A stretch of 29,876 nucleotides of DNA from Methanomassiliicoccaceae archaeon (GTDB lineage: Archaea > Thermoplasmatota > Thermoplasmata > Methanomassiliicoccales > Methanomethylophilaceae). This document shows, one piece after another, positions 7,852 to 15,383 of this stretch. Position numbers and translations under genes: made by a program. Positions within the stretch are counted from its first letter, which is position 1, and every line of letters starts with the position of its first letter. The notes below the pieces were generated by a model. That model was given only the letters and a program-made list of their open reading frames with translations. It ran no database searches and was not told where the DNA came from. The stretch covers positions 1 to 29,876 of the forward strand of contig JAEEKU010000013.1 in assembly GCA_016282555.1 (NCBI GenBank). Reading direction: 5' to 3'.

Positions 7852-8385
7852 ATGAGCAGGAAGAAACTCTCCTCGGAGCTGGGTCTCGGAGAGGGGAGCG
7901 TCCGTTCCATGATTTCGGAGATGAAGGAATGGGGCATCGCCGCAACGAAGCAGACCGGAGTTTACGTTACCGGTTTCGGAAAGTACGCTTACGATCGCAT
8001 TCCGATGAGATACGCGGACGTCGGCAGCATATGCGGTTCCGGCAAGGGGCAGGGAATGCTGGTGACCGGCGCCGCCGGCGCAGCCGAGGGCATGCAGAAA
8101 AAGAAGCCATACGAAAGCGATCCAAGCATTACCGTATTCCTGATGAGAAACGGAGAGATCGTATCTTCCGGCGGAACGGACATCGGAAAAGAATATCCCG
8201 GCCTGGAATCGCATATACGCGCTTCGGGAATTTCCGAGGGGGACGTTTTTCTTCTGGTTTTTTCGGAAAGTCTGCTTCAGTCCCGTCTTAAGGCCGCATC
8301 CGCGGCGCTGGAGATGCTCCGATGTTCAAAACCGGAAAACATCTTTAATAATGTATCCGCGATGGGGGACGGCAGGCGGGGGTAG
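7852..8385 (+). CDS. DUF4443-like winged-helix protein, N-terminus not captured by a normal start
   Basis: It carries SRKKLSSELGLGEGSVRSMI, the helix 2-turn-recognition helix of the archaeal DUF4443-type HTH, followed by a ligand-like domain ending near residue 160. ATG 7852 gives 177 residues but drops the first HTH helix. The same frame upstream encodes that helix (DAHIYLALHLLVKEG, 7804-7848), with no ATG, GTG or TTG before it. An ATG at 7748, overlapping the LRR stop as ATGA, is in another frame and could be the true start if one base is missing near 7785. Its stop is TAG at 8383-8385, inside the following tRNA. A DNA-binding regulator is inferred. Confidence 0.75.
   Translation: MSRKKLSSELGLGEGSVRSMISEMKEWGIAATKQTGVYVTGFGKYAYDRIPMRYADVGSICGSGKGQGMLVTGAAGAAEGMQKKKPYESDPSITVFLMRNGEIVSSGGTDIGKEYPGLESHIRASGISEGDVFLLVFSESLLQSRLKAASAALEMLRCSKPENIFNNVSAMGDGRRG
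8344..8351 (+). promoter_or_regulatory. Probable TATA box of tRNA-Leu
   Basis: TTTAATAA is centred about 28 nt before the tRNA 5' end, the expected archaeal spacing. It lies inside the upstream coding sequence. Confidence 0.45.
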
Positions 8386-8458
8386 CCGAGCAGGCCAAAG
8401 GCGCGGGACTTAAGATCCCGTCTTTAGTAGTTCGAGGGTTCGAATCCCTCCCCCCGCA
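8376..8458 (+). tRNA. tRNA-Leu (anticodon UAA)
   Basis: The acceptor arms GCGGGGG and CCCCCGC pair over 7 bp with discriminator A. The anticodon stem CGGGA/TCCCG encloses CTTAAGA, with TAA at 8411-8413. The T arm GAGGG TTCGAAT CCCTC is perfect. A long variable arm (about 8421-8433) confirms a class II tRNA. No intron is seen and CCA is not encoded. The first ten bases overlap the upstream coding sequence, whose TAG stop equals tRNA nucleotides U8-A9-G10. A T-rich stretch follows. Confidence 0.95.
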
Positions 8459-8525
8459 CTTTATTCTTTAACGGTTTCCGCGCCCGGGACCGCATTGCCG
8501 GTCCGCATCTGAAACCATACGGACA

Positions 8526-8535
8526 TTATAAAATA
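8526..8535 (+). promoter_or_regulatory. TATA-box promoter of DUF5654 gene
   Basis: TTATAAAATA is centred 27-28 nt before ATG 8558, implying a leaderless or nearly leaderless transcript. Confidence 0.6.
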
Positions 8536-8557
8536 CTGCAAAGCGGATTACCGGCTC

Positions 8558-8818
8558 ATGGCATCAAACAAGTTCAAAGTCCAGCTGCTTGAGACGTTTG
8601 CCGCCCTTATCACCGCGGCTTTCGGTCTCGTGGCGGCTCTTGCCTGGAACGAAGCTATCAAGACGGGGGTCGGAATGATCTTCAACAGCGGCGACGATAT
8701 CTGGGGACTTGTCGTTTACGCGATAATAGTCACCATTCTCGCGGTGTTCATGACCCTCATGATCGCCAGAGCTCTCGGAAGGGCTAAGGAAGCCGTCGAA
8801 GCGGAAGAGAAGAAGTGA
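8558..8818 (+). CDS. DUF5654 family small membrane protein
   Basis: It has 86 residues with two hydrophobic helices (about 11-31 and 48-71) separated by a short loop containing GDDIWG, and a charged C-terminal tail. The pattern FKVQLLETFAALITAAFGLV followed by AALAWNEAI matches the archaeal DUF5654 family as I know it. Function is unknown. The transcript appears leaderless, as the TATA box is about 27 nt upstream. It converges on the AlbA_2 gene with only seven bases between stops. Confidence 0.85.
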   Translation: MASNKFKVQLLETFAALITAAFGLVAALAWNEAIKTGVGMIFNSGDDIWGLVVYAIIVTILAVFMTLMIARALGRAKEAVEAEEKK

Positions 8819-8825
8819 TTTTCCT

Positions 8826-9977
8826 TCAAACTTTTTTCCTAAACCCTTTCAGTTTTCTGTTGCGGTTGTTTACGTAATTCACCAGGTTCATCCCGGTGAG
8901 TTCTACGCTGGACGGCCCGGATCTCACGAAGAACTGCTCGGTTTTGCCGTCTTTGAGGAATACCGCCTTCTTCGCCGGCTCGCATTTCACCCTCACAACA
9001 TATTTCCCGCCGAAGTCGATTGCTTTGAAGTTAATATACGGGATGAATCCGTTGCCGATGGCGCTGGCTATCATGTTGGTGAGATGGAGATTCATCTTAT
9101 CTATCGAAGCGAAACTTTCGATGTCGACTCCGCGGATGTCTCCGTCATCGGATACCCCTATGAGAAGGGTTCCCCCGTCGGTGTTGAGGAAAGCGACCAG
9201 AGTTTTCAGGACGGCTTTTTCCATTCTTTTATCGGTCTCTCCGGTCTCCAGATTGGTTCTGATGGTGGATTTGAATTCCAGCCTGTCAGATTCTCCGCCG
9301 GCGATGAGTTCTTCGATGTCGCGCTTTTCGCGGGCTTCGAGTCCCAGCATTCCGCTGTTGTTCTCGAGAAACGTGTTGACGGTGTATTTGAAAATCTTGT
9401 GATCCCTGAATCTGACGAACAGCACCGCGATTATGAGCGATCCTACGAATACCCAGGCCAGCTCCTCCATGAGCCTGTCGATGGATGTCATAAGCATGGA
9501 TTTCAGAACGAAGGACATCGCGTACTGGAGCATATTCATGGCCATGAAAACGGCGACCGAGATGCAGACGGCGATTATCGCAACGATCTTGGGGTTCTCG
9601 TCGCGGACCCCCGGCATGGTCCTCAGAAGGATGAAAACTATGATCAGTCCGATCAGGGTGAGGTTGACTCCGGTCAGAATGCTGGCAATGTAGGATATCA
9701 TTCCTCCGTCGGCCATAACGCGGCTGATTACGGTCAGGATCATCGAAATCCAGATCATCACTACTGTGAGGACGGGAAGATGGACCGTATGGCGCTCCGA
9801 GAAGATCGTGATAGCCAGTATGCCTATCACGGGGGCGGTGAGGATCAGATCTCCGCTGTCTCCGTTCGCGAGACCGAATACGGCGAGAAGCACCGTGGTA
9901 GCGAACAGCAGAATGTACGTAGCTATCGTAGATTTGGAGGTCGGCGTTTCCTGAACCGCTTCGGATCCCGTATCCAT
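8826..9977 (-). CDS. Membrane protein with cytosolic AlbA_2 (Schlafen-like) domain
   Basis: This is a 383-residue protein. The first 200 residues hold about five to six hydrophobic helices (for example TYILLFATTVLLAVFGLA). From about 225 an AlbA_2 domain follows: ESDRLEFKSTIR, then KAVLKTLVAFLNTDGGTLLI and GVSDDGDIRGVD, the hallmark of Schlafen-AlbA domains often found in regulators and helicase-linked proteins. The C-terminus is strongly basic. A membrane-tethered nucleic-acid or nucleotide-binding role is inferred. TTTATTAC near 10000 could serve as a TATA box for a short leader. It is not in an operon with its neighbours. Confidence 0.85.
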   Translation of the reverse strand: MDTGSEAVQETPTSKSTIATYILLFATTVLLAVFGLANGDSGDLILTAPVIGILAITIFSERHTVHLPVLTVVMIWISMILTVISRVMADGGMISYIASILTGVNLTLIGLIIVFILLRTMPGVRDENPKIVAIIAVCISVAVFMAMNMLQYAMSFVLKSMLMTSIDRLMEELAWVFVGSLIIAVLFVRFRDHKIFKYTVNTFLENNSGMLGLEAREKRDIEELIAGGESDRLEFKSTIRTNLETGETDKRMEKAVLKTLVAFLNTDGGTLLIGVSDDGDIRGVDIESFASIDKMNLHLTNMIASAIGNGFIPYINFKAIDFGGKYVVRVKCEPAKKAVFLKDGKTEQFFVRSGPSSVELTGMNLVNYVNNRNRKLKGFRKKV

Positions 9978-10061
9978 GGATACCCGATGCGTTCTTTGTA
10001 ATAAACCGTGACTGTCCGGGAAGCGGCGTCTGCAAGGATCCGGGGGGTTTAACCGCCGAGG

Positions 10062-10071
10062 TTTTTAAATA
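10062..10071 (+). promoter_or_regulatory. TATA-box promoter of the 10108 gene and ABC-class ATPase
   Basis: TTTTTAAATA gives an expected transcription start near 10090. That rules out an ATG at 10075 and supports the TTG start at 10108. Confidence 0.6.
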
Positions 10072-10107
10072 CAGATGTTTGATTCGAGGCTATACGGAGT
10101 TATAATC

Positions 10108-10485
10108 TTGGCAGGTGAAACTAAGAAGAGCAGACCGGGCGCGGGTTCTTCCGGAGGATCTTACGGCAGTTCCGATAAATCCGGTTCCGGCAGGAAAAGC
10201 AGCGGCGGAAAACCGAGAACCAAAGAGTCGACTAAAAAGCAGGCGATGCTGAACACCCGCAGGATAAATCCGTTCAAGTACGACATGAACGAAATTCTCG
10301 GAAACTCTTCCATGGATCCGTCCAAGGCTTCGTCTTTTCTCGCATCCGTCATCGCCAAATCTTCCCGCGTATCCACCAAAGACGCCAAGGATTTCGTCAA
10401 GACCTTCCTTGATTCCGGAGATCTGACGAAAGAGGAATACGATAAGATCATCAGGCTGCTGGACAGATACAGCAAGTTCCGCTGA
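10108..10485 (+). CDS. Small protein with Ser/Gly/Lys-rich N-terminus and helical C-terminus
   Basis: The preferred start is TTG 10108 (then AGETKKSRPGAGS), eight bases after GGAG and downstream of the predicted transcription start; this gives 125 residues. Residues 1-50 are low-complexity Ser/Gly/Lys and probably disordered. From about residue 50 a compact helical domain follows (DPSKASSFLASVIAKSS; STKDAKDFVKTFLDSGDLTK; EEYDKIIRLLDRYSKF). No known family was recognised. It lies nine bases upstream of the ABC-class ATPase gene in the same direction, so the two are probably co-transcribed and may work together. Confidence 0.75.
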   Translation: MAGETKKSRPGAGSSGGSYGSSDKSGSGRKSSGGKPRTKESTKKQAMLNTRRINPFKYDMNEILGNSSMDPSKASSFLASVIAKSSRVSTKDAKDFVKTFLDSGDLTKEEYDKIIRLLDRYSKFR

Positions 10486-10494
10486 AGTTTTTTT

Positions 10495-12114
10495 ATGGCC
10501 TCGGAAGAGATTCTCCGCAGAACCCTCGCCAACGCCGACGGGAAGCCGTTCTCCAAGTACAAAGGGCTGGAGAACAATTTCACACTGGAGAGATTCGAAC
10601 TTATTATAGACTCTGTTCAGAACGACAGATCCGGGCACACGTTCATGCGCGTCAGGGTTCCGCTCAGGGCCGCCGGTTTTCCTCAGGACACTTACGATTC
10701 CGGAGTAAAGAAAACAGCATTATGCGATCTGATCCTCAGGCGCTTCTGGGAATCCGCCCGCGCGAGGGCCCGTTCCCCCATCCCGAAAACCGACGGGGGG
10801 CAGATCTTCATCCCCAGGCCGGGGCAGGAGATACTCGAGCGCGGATGCGTTTCGATAACGGAGCACTATATAGAAGCCAGATTTACCGCGGATCTCCCGT
10901 CTTCCGGAGGAAAGGCGGACTCTTCCGCTATGGAAGTTCTGATTTTCGACAGGATCTCCGGCATCGCCGGCGAGTCGATGTTCTATTCCGCATACAAGCA
11001 GTCCAAACTTTATCTTCATATTCACACGGCCGAAAACGCCAGTTTTATAAGATCGTCGCTTAAAGAGAGGGGTCTGGCCGCATTCATCGCGGAGGGTTCG
11101 GTGATTCCCCGCAGGGAAGACGGGCTGGGGCCGATGATCGATGCGGTTCCGTTCTCCTGCGACGAAGCTTCCCGGACGGAGTTCGCCGTTCCCAGCGGAG
11201 ATACGATCAGAGGATGGGGCATACCGGCGGGGTTCACCGCAGTCGCCGGACCCAGCAGGCAGGGGAAATCCTCTCTGACGGACGCCGTTTTCTCCGGAGT
11301 CTACAACCATATTCCGGGAGACGGCAGAGAATACGTCATCTCTCCGGAGGACGCCGTGTTCGTGGCGTCGGAAGAGGGAAGGGCCGTCTGCGGAACTGAT
11401 ATTTCGATGTTTTCCGCCGGGGCGCACGACGTTACCGATGTTTCGGTTTCCTCTCCGGTATCCGAGTTCTCTTCGGTTTCGGAAGCTGTCGAGATGGGCT
11501 CGTCCCTGATAATAGCGGACGAGGAATACTCCAATCCGTGCGTCGTCCGCAGGGGATTTATGTCCGAGGGCGACGGGTATGTACCGTTATCGGAGGCCGG
11601 AAGGGCCATGGCCAGGGCGGGAACGTCGCTCATTCTCATAACCGGGGACGAAACCGCCGTCAGAATGGCCGATAACGCTTTCGTCATGAGGGATTACTCC
11701 GTTTCCCGCATAGAGATCTCCGGCGAAGACAACAATCTGCATTTCAGAAAGCCTTCCGCCAGGTATCCCGTCTTCAGAAATATCCAGTTCGAGAAGGGCC
11801 GCAAGGAGATCAGCACCTCCGCGGATTCGATCAGGTGCGTGGAGATCGGAGTTCAGAAGATAGACGTTCCCTTCGCCGCGTTCTTCGAAACCGCCCAGAC
11901 TAAAGCCGCGGCCGACGCGTTCGTTTTCGCGAGGGAGATCGCGGACGGCTCCAAAACTATGAAAGAGGTGTGCGAGGAAGCCGTCCTTTCCGAGAAGAGA
12001 TCCGACTCGGAGCCCGGAAACGTTTCGGGAATGTATCATTCCTATCCGAGGGCCGTGGATCTGGCGGCGGCAATCGGAAGGCACCCTCAGCTTCTGGTAA
12101 TAAAGAAGGGATGA
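10495..12114 (+). CDS. ABC-class predicted ATPase (COG3044 / ABC_ATPase family)
   Basis: It has 539 residues. The family signature is clear: MIDAVPFSCDEASRTEF, IRGWGIPAGFTAVAG, the P-loop GPSRQGKSS (about 252-260), then VYNHIPGDGREYVI, which is nearly invariant in this family. Walker B is SLIIADEE (about 337-344). The region that is usually SGSTSQA is altered to SEFSSVSEA, and the Gly-rich P-loop of typical members (GGxxHGKST) is changed too. The biochemical role of this family is poorly defined. The enzyme is soluble and cytosolic. It shares an operon with the small helical protein just upstream and converges on the zinc-ribbon gene six bases away. Confidence 0.85.
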   Translation: MASEEILRRTLANADGKPFSKYKGLENNFTLERFELIIDSVQNDRSGHTFMRVRVPLRAAGFPQDTYDSGVKKTALCDLILRRFWESARARARSPIPKTDGGQIFIPRPGQEILERGCVSITEHYIEARFTADLPSSGGKADSSAMEVLIFDRISGIAGESMFYSAYKQSKLYLHIHTAENASFIRSSLKERGLAAFIAEGSVIPRREDGLGPMIDAVPFSCDEASRTEFAVPSGDTIRGWGIPAGFTAVAGPSRQGKSSLTDAVFSGVYNHIPGDGREYVISPEDAVFVASEEGRAVCGTDISMFSAGAHDVTDVSVSSPVSEFSSVSEAVEMGSSLIIADEEYSNPCVVRRGFMSEGDGYVPLSEAGRAMARAGTSLILITGDETAVRMADNAFVMRDYSVSRIEISGEDNNLHFRKPSARYPVFRNIQFEKGRKEISTSADSIRCVEIGVQKIDVPFAAFFETAQTKAAADAFVFAREIADGSKTMKEVCEEAVLSEKRSDSEPGNVSGMYHSYPRAVDLAAAIGRHPQLLVIKKG

Positions 12115-12120
12115 GTCCCC

Positions 12121-12486
12121 TCATCTTCTGTTGTTGCCGAACATGTCCTGCCAATGGTCGAAGACTCCGTCGGCGTAGTTGTTTATGCGGACCTGGTCCT
12201 GTTTGCTGTCCGGCACCACGAATCCCCGGATCGGATATTCCCTGTCGCAGAAGGGGCACCTGACGTAGGGGCAGTTCTGGCTGGCCTGGGGGCATGCCTT
12301 GCAGGCGACGGCCCTGGACTGGAAAAGGCTGAACTCCCTTCCGCATCCGGGGCAGACGTATCTGCGGGCGGCGACTTTGAGATCCTTGGTTATTCCGGCC
12401 GCTCTCTCCTCCGGAGTCAGCCACATCGGCGCGCGGGGAGAGATGGGGGTGTTGTAGGACGGACGGTCCTCGTCGTCGTAGTACAT
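12121..12486 (-). CDS. Small multi-cysteine zinc-ribbon protein
   Basis: It has 121 residues. Cysteine pairs occur as CPGC (about 45-48), CKAC followed by NC, then CPFC, enough for two zinc sites. The tail (NNYADGVFDHWQDMFGNNRR) is helical. No specific family was recognised. Its start lies four bases after the GGGP synthase stop, with the GTGA of that stop context acting as ribosome site, so it is translated from the same mRNA. The role is unknown; a nucleic-acid or protein adaptor is possible. Confidence 0.75.
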   Translation of the reverse strand: MYYDDEDRPSYNTPISPRAPMWLTPEERAAGITKDLKVAARRYVCPGCGREFSLFQSRAVACKACPQASQNCPYVRCPFCDREYPIRGFVVPDSKQDQVRINNYADGVFDHWQDMFGNNRR

Positions 12487-12490
12487 GGTT

Positions 12491-13228
12491 TCACAGGCCT
12501 TTGGCCGCTTTCACGACCTCTCTGAGCGTGTCCTCGTCATCGCATCTCTCGAGGAGGGTTCCCGTCACTATAACGTCAGCCCCGGCTTCTCTGGCGGCCG
12601 CGGCGGCTTCGGGAGTCCTGATTCCTCCTCCGACGATCAGCGGGATGTTTATCGCGGATTTCACGGCCCGGATCATCTCCGGAGGCACGGGACGGTCCGC
12701 TCCGGATCCGGCTTCCAGATAGAACAGGGACATGCCCAGCATCTCTGCTGCGAGACCATAGGCGACGGCGCCTTCGATGTTGTCTCTTTTCAGAGGTTTG
12801 GCTTCTCCGACTTCCCCGACCTTCATTCCGGGTTCGACGATGACGTATCCCATCGGAATCGGTTCGATTCCCAGTCTTTTCACGACCGGCGCGGCTTTGA
12901 CATGGGCTCCCACGACGTTGTTGATATTTTTGCTGTTCATCATGCTCATGAACAGTATCGCGTCCACGTCCTTGCTGAGCGCCGACGGCCCTCCGGGAAA
13001 CAGGATCGCATGGAGCCCGGTCGCTTCCTTGACGGCTCTGGCCGTCTCGGAGAGATTTTTGTCGTTGACTCCGGTGGACCCGCCGATAAAGAAAGCGTCT
13101 GTCCCCGATTTTTTCATTATTCCGGCGATGACTCCGGCTCTTTCGGGCGTCTGTTTATCTGGATCTATAAGCGCAACATGGATGGTCCCCTGCGCGATTT
13201 TATCGAGAAGGTACTGCTTGACGGTCAT
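12491..13228 (-). CDS. Geranylgeranylglyceryl phosphate synthase
   Basis: It catalyses the first ether bond of archaeal membrane lipids, joining geranylgeranyl diphosphate to sn-glycerol-1-phosphate. It has 245 residues from ATG 13228; an upstream extension to 13363 is rejected because it crosses the promoter and is not conserved-looking. TIM-barrel motifs are HVALIDPDKQ at the N-terminus, FFIGGSTGV, ILFPGGPSAL, IPMGYVIVEPG, YLEAGSGA and VGGGIRTPEAA (phosphate binding). The enzyme is soluble or membrane-associated. The AT-rich stretch at 13289-13311 contains its promoter. Presence of this gene is the clearest sign that the genome is archaeal. Confidence 0.95.
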   Translation of the reverse strand: MTVKQYLLDKIAQGTIHVALIDPDKQTPERAGVIAGIMKKSGTDAFFIGGSTGVNDKNLSETARAVKEATGLHAILFPGGPSALSKDVDAILFMSMMNSKNINNVVGAHVKAAPVVKRLGIEPIPMGYVIVEPGMKVGEVGEAKPLKRDNIEGAVAYGLAAEMLGMSLFYLEAGSGADRPVPPEMIRAVKSAINIPLIVGGGIRTPEAAAAAREAGADVIVTGTLLERCDDEDTLREVVKAAKGL

Positions 13229-13391
13229 CTTATCACTATCTCCGGTCAGGGACGGTCCGCTCAGGCCGCCGGACTCTTCTTGATAAGGGTATATTAACTT
13301 CAATAAAAACATAATCGCATAAACAGGGCGCGCCGGTACATTATCCGTGCGAAATCCGAACATTAATCCGTTGTTCCGCGCAGATCCGGCA

Positions 13392-14384
13392 TCAGACGTT
13401 CCTGAAGATGTGGTAATGTCTGGAAAGCGATCCGTGGACTCTCTGGACGTACATCCCCTCCAGTTTCATCGTGTCGAACGAGGCAGGGTAAGGAAGAACG
13501 ATTCCCGCGCGGGCTCCGGGTTTCAGCACTTCCGGGACGGCCTCCGAAGCCTTTCTGTAAATATCCCGAATGTTCTCGCCGCCGGTTTTGGTCGATCTTC
13601 CGTAGGGGGGATCGGTGCACACCGCGTCTATATCTTCGAATCTGCCGGCGATCCCGCTGACGTCGGTGACTTCGAAATCCTCCAGAGAATAGCCGTAGAA
13701 ATCCATATTTTCGCGGCATCCGGCTATCATCTCCTCGTCGAAATCGGATACCAGGGCTTTCATTCCCATGGAAGCCGCTTCGATCGCTATTCCTCCGGTG
13801 CCGCAGAAGGGATCCAGGACCCTCCCGCCGGTTCTGACCCCCGTCATGTTTATGAGGGCTCTGGCGTACTTCGGATGAAGGGAGATCGGAGAGAAGAACG
13901 GTCTTTCGCTGACCTTTCTCTTTTCCAGAAGATTTTTCTCCGTAGTATGATCTTCGATGAACAGGTGCACCCTGTCGCTCATGTGCATTTTCACGGTGAA
14001 ATCCGGATTTTTGAGATCGACGTCGTTGTATTTCGACAGCATTCCCCCGATTCTGCGTATCATTCCCTGGGAATCGGCGTCCGCCATCATTCCTTCGAAT
14101 CTTTTTCCTTTGACCGCGAACGTTCCTGCGGGGAGCATAGTTTCGTCGAATCCGGAGATCTCTCCGGATATGTATTCTCCGAGATAGCGTCCGGCGCAGT
14201 GGGAAAGCGCCAGTCTTTCCGCGGCCCTGCCGAAGAATTCTCCGTTAAAGGACGCTATCACGTATCCGGGGCCGGAGTCAGTCACGGAAAAACCGTCCGT
14301 TTCGGCTTCAAGGCAGCCGATCACTTCGGCTTTCGGCATCTCTTTCAGTTCGCCGGACAGTTCGAAGAAAAATTGGGGGCACAC
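13392..14384 (-). CDS. tRNA (guanine-10-N2) methyltransferase, archaeal Trm-G10 type
   Basis: It modifies G10 of tRNA using S-adenosylmethionine. It has 330 residues: an N-terminal THUMP-type region (to about 150), then a Rossmann methyltransferase with the SAM motif VLDPFCGTGGIAIEA (about 189-203) and the amino-methyltransferase motif TDPPYG (257-262). FSPISLHPKYARALIN just before the SAM motif is also typical of COG1041. The start is GTG 14384, 15 bases after the radA stop, so it is likely co-transcribed with radA. The order is radA then this gene. Both active-site motifs look intact. Confidence 0.93.
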   Translation of the reverse strand: MCPQFFFELSGELKEMPKAEVIGCLEAETDGFSVTDSGPGYVIASFNGEFFGRAAERLALSHCAGRYLGEYISGEISGFDETMLPAGTFAVKGKRFEGMMADADSQGMIRRIGGMLSKYNDVDLKNPDFTVKMHMSDRVHLFIEDHTTEKNLLEKRKVSERPFFSPISLHPKYARALINMTGVRTGGRVLDPFCGTGGIAIEAASMGMKALVSDFDEEMIAGCRENMDFYGYSLEDFEVTDVSGIAGRFEDIDAVCTDPPYGRSTKTGGENIRDIYRKASEAVPEVLKPGARAGIVLPYPASFDTMKLEGMYVQRVHGSLSRHYHIFRNV

Positions 14385-14399
14385 GGCCCCGGTTAAAAT

Positions 14400-15341
14400 T
14401 CAGTCCTTTATACCGTCTTCGGTAACGGAGAAGACGGCCTCGCCCTCGGGGAGGTTGGGGGAATCGATGAGTCTCGCGATTCTCTTTCCGGCTTTTCCCT
14501 TTCTCAGGTAGATGCGGAACGTCGCCGTGTGCCCGACGATGTTCCCTCCGATGGGCCTGGTGGGATCGCCGAAGAACGCGTCCGGTTTCGCGGCTACCTG
14601 GTTCGTCACCGCGATGACGGCGTTGTTCACCGTCGCGAAATTCAAAAGATCGTGCATATGGCGGTTCAGGATCTGCTGCCTCTCCGCAAGCGATCCTCTC
14701 CCGACGTATTCCGCTCTGAAGTGGGAAGTCAGGGAATCGACTATGAGAAGCCTGACTTTCATGTTCTGCGCGAGTTCCATCGCCTTGTCCACAAGCAGGA
14801 CCTGGTGCTGCGAGTTGAACGCTCTGGCGACGTGTATTCTGGCGAGAGTCGTTTCCGGATCCACGCCCAGATAGTTCGCCATCTGGATGATCCTTTCGGG
14901 TCTGAACGTGTTCTCGCTGTCGATTATGATGACGTCCGAGTCCAAGCCTCCCCTCTCCTCGGGAAGGGTGGCGTTGACGGCCAGCTGGAAGCAGACCTGC
15001 GTTTTGCAGCTTCCGAATTCTCCGAAGAACTCCACTATCGACTGGCTTTCCAGCCCTCCGTTCAGAAGTTCGTCGAACGCTTTGGATCCGGTCGTGAGTT
15101 TGGTAACAGCCTTTCTTCTTTCAAGTATGTCCGATCCGGTTTCGAAACCGCCGATATCAGCGCATAGCTTGGCCCCCTCTATGATGTCCATCGCCTTTTT
15201 TTCTCCGATTTCGCATGTTTCAGCTAATTCTTTCGGGGAAGCTACGGCAATGGCCATCAGATCGTTGTAACCTGCTTCGCGGAGTTTCTCTGATATGGCT
15301 GGTCCTACTCCTGGTATATCTTCAAGGGTCTTGTGGGCCAT
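14400..15341 (-). CDS. radA: DNA repair and recombination protein RadA (Cys in Walker A)
   Basis: This is the archaeal RecA/Rad51 recombinase that forms filaments on single-stranded DNA and drives strand exchange. It has 313 residues, normal for RadA: an N-terminal helix-hairpin-helix domain (DIPGVGPAISEKLREAG), then the ATPase core with LTTGSKAFDELLNGGLE, Walker B LLIVDSL (198-204), the loop-2 region around NQVAAKPDAFFGDPTRPIGG, and an intact C-terminus. The Walker A reads GEFGSCKT (107-114), where Cys112 replaces the normally invariant Gly. The ATG at 15341 has GAGG eight bases upstream, and a TATA element lies at 15371-15383. Confidence 0.97.
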   Translation of the reverse strand: MAHKTLEDIPGVGPAISEKLREAGYNDLMAIAVASPKELAETCEIGEKKAMDIIEGAKLCADIGGFETGSDILERRKAVTKLTTGSKAFDELLNGGLESQSIVEFFGEFGSCKTQVCFQLAVNATLPEERGGLDSDVIIIDSENTFRPERIIQMANYLGVDPETTLARIHVARAFNSQHQVLLVDKAMELAQNMKVRLLIVDSLTSHFRAEYVGRGSLAERQQILNRHMHDLLNFATVNNAVIAVTNQVAAKPDAFFGDPTRPIGGNIVGHTATFRIYLRKGKAGKRIARLIDSPNLPEGEAVFSVTEDGIKD

Positions 15342-15370
15342 TGTGATTCCTCAGAAGACTCATCCTGCGG

Positions 15371-15383
15371 GTCATATTTAACC
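15371..15383 (-). promoter_or_regulatory. TATA-box promoter of radA
   Basis: On the minus strand GGTTAAATATGAC lies about 35 nt before ATG 15341. It overlaps the TAA stop of the upstream YczE-like gene. Confidence 0.5.

Noticed and set aside
13228..13363. N-terminal extension of GGGP synthase to 13363
   Set aside because: It passes through AT-rich promoter sequence and does not resemble the family; Met 13228 gives the standard length.
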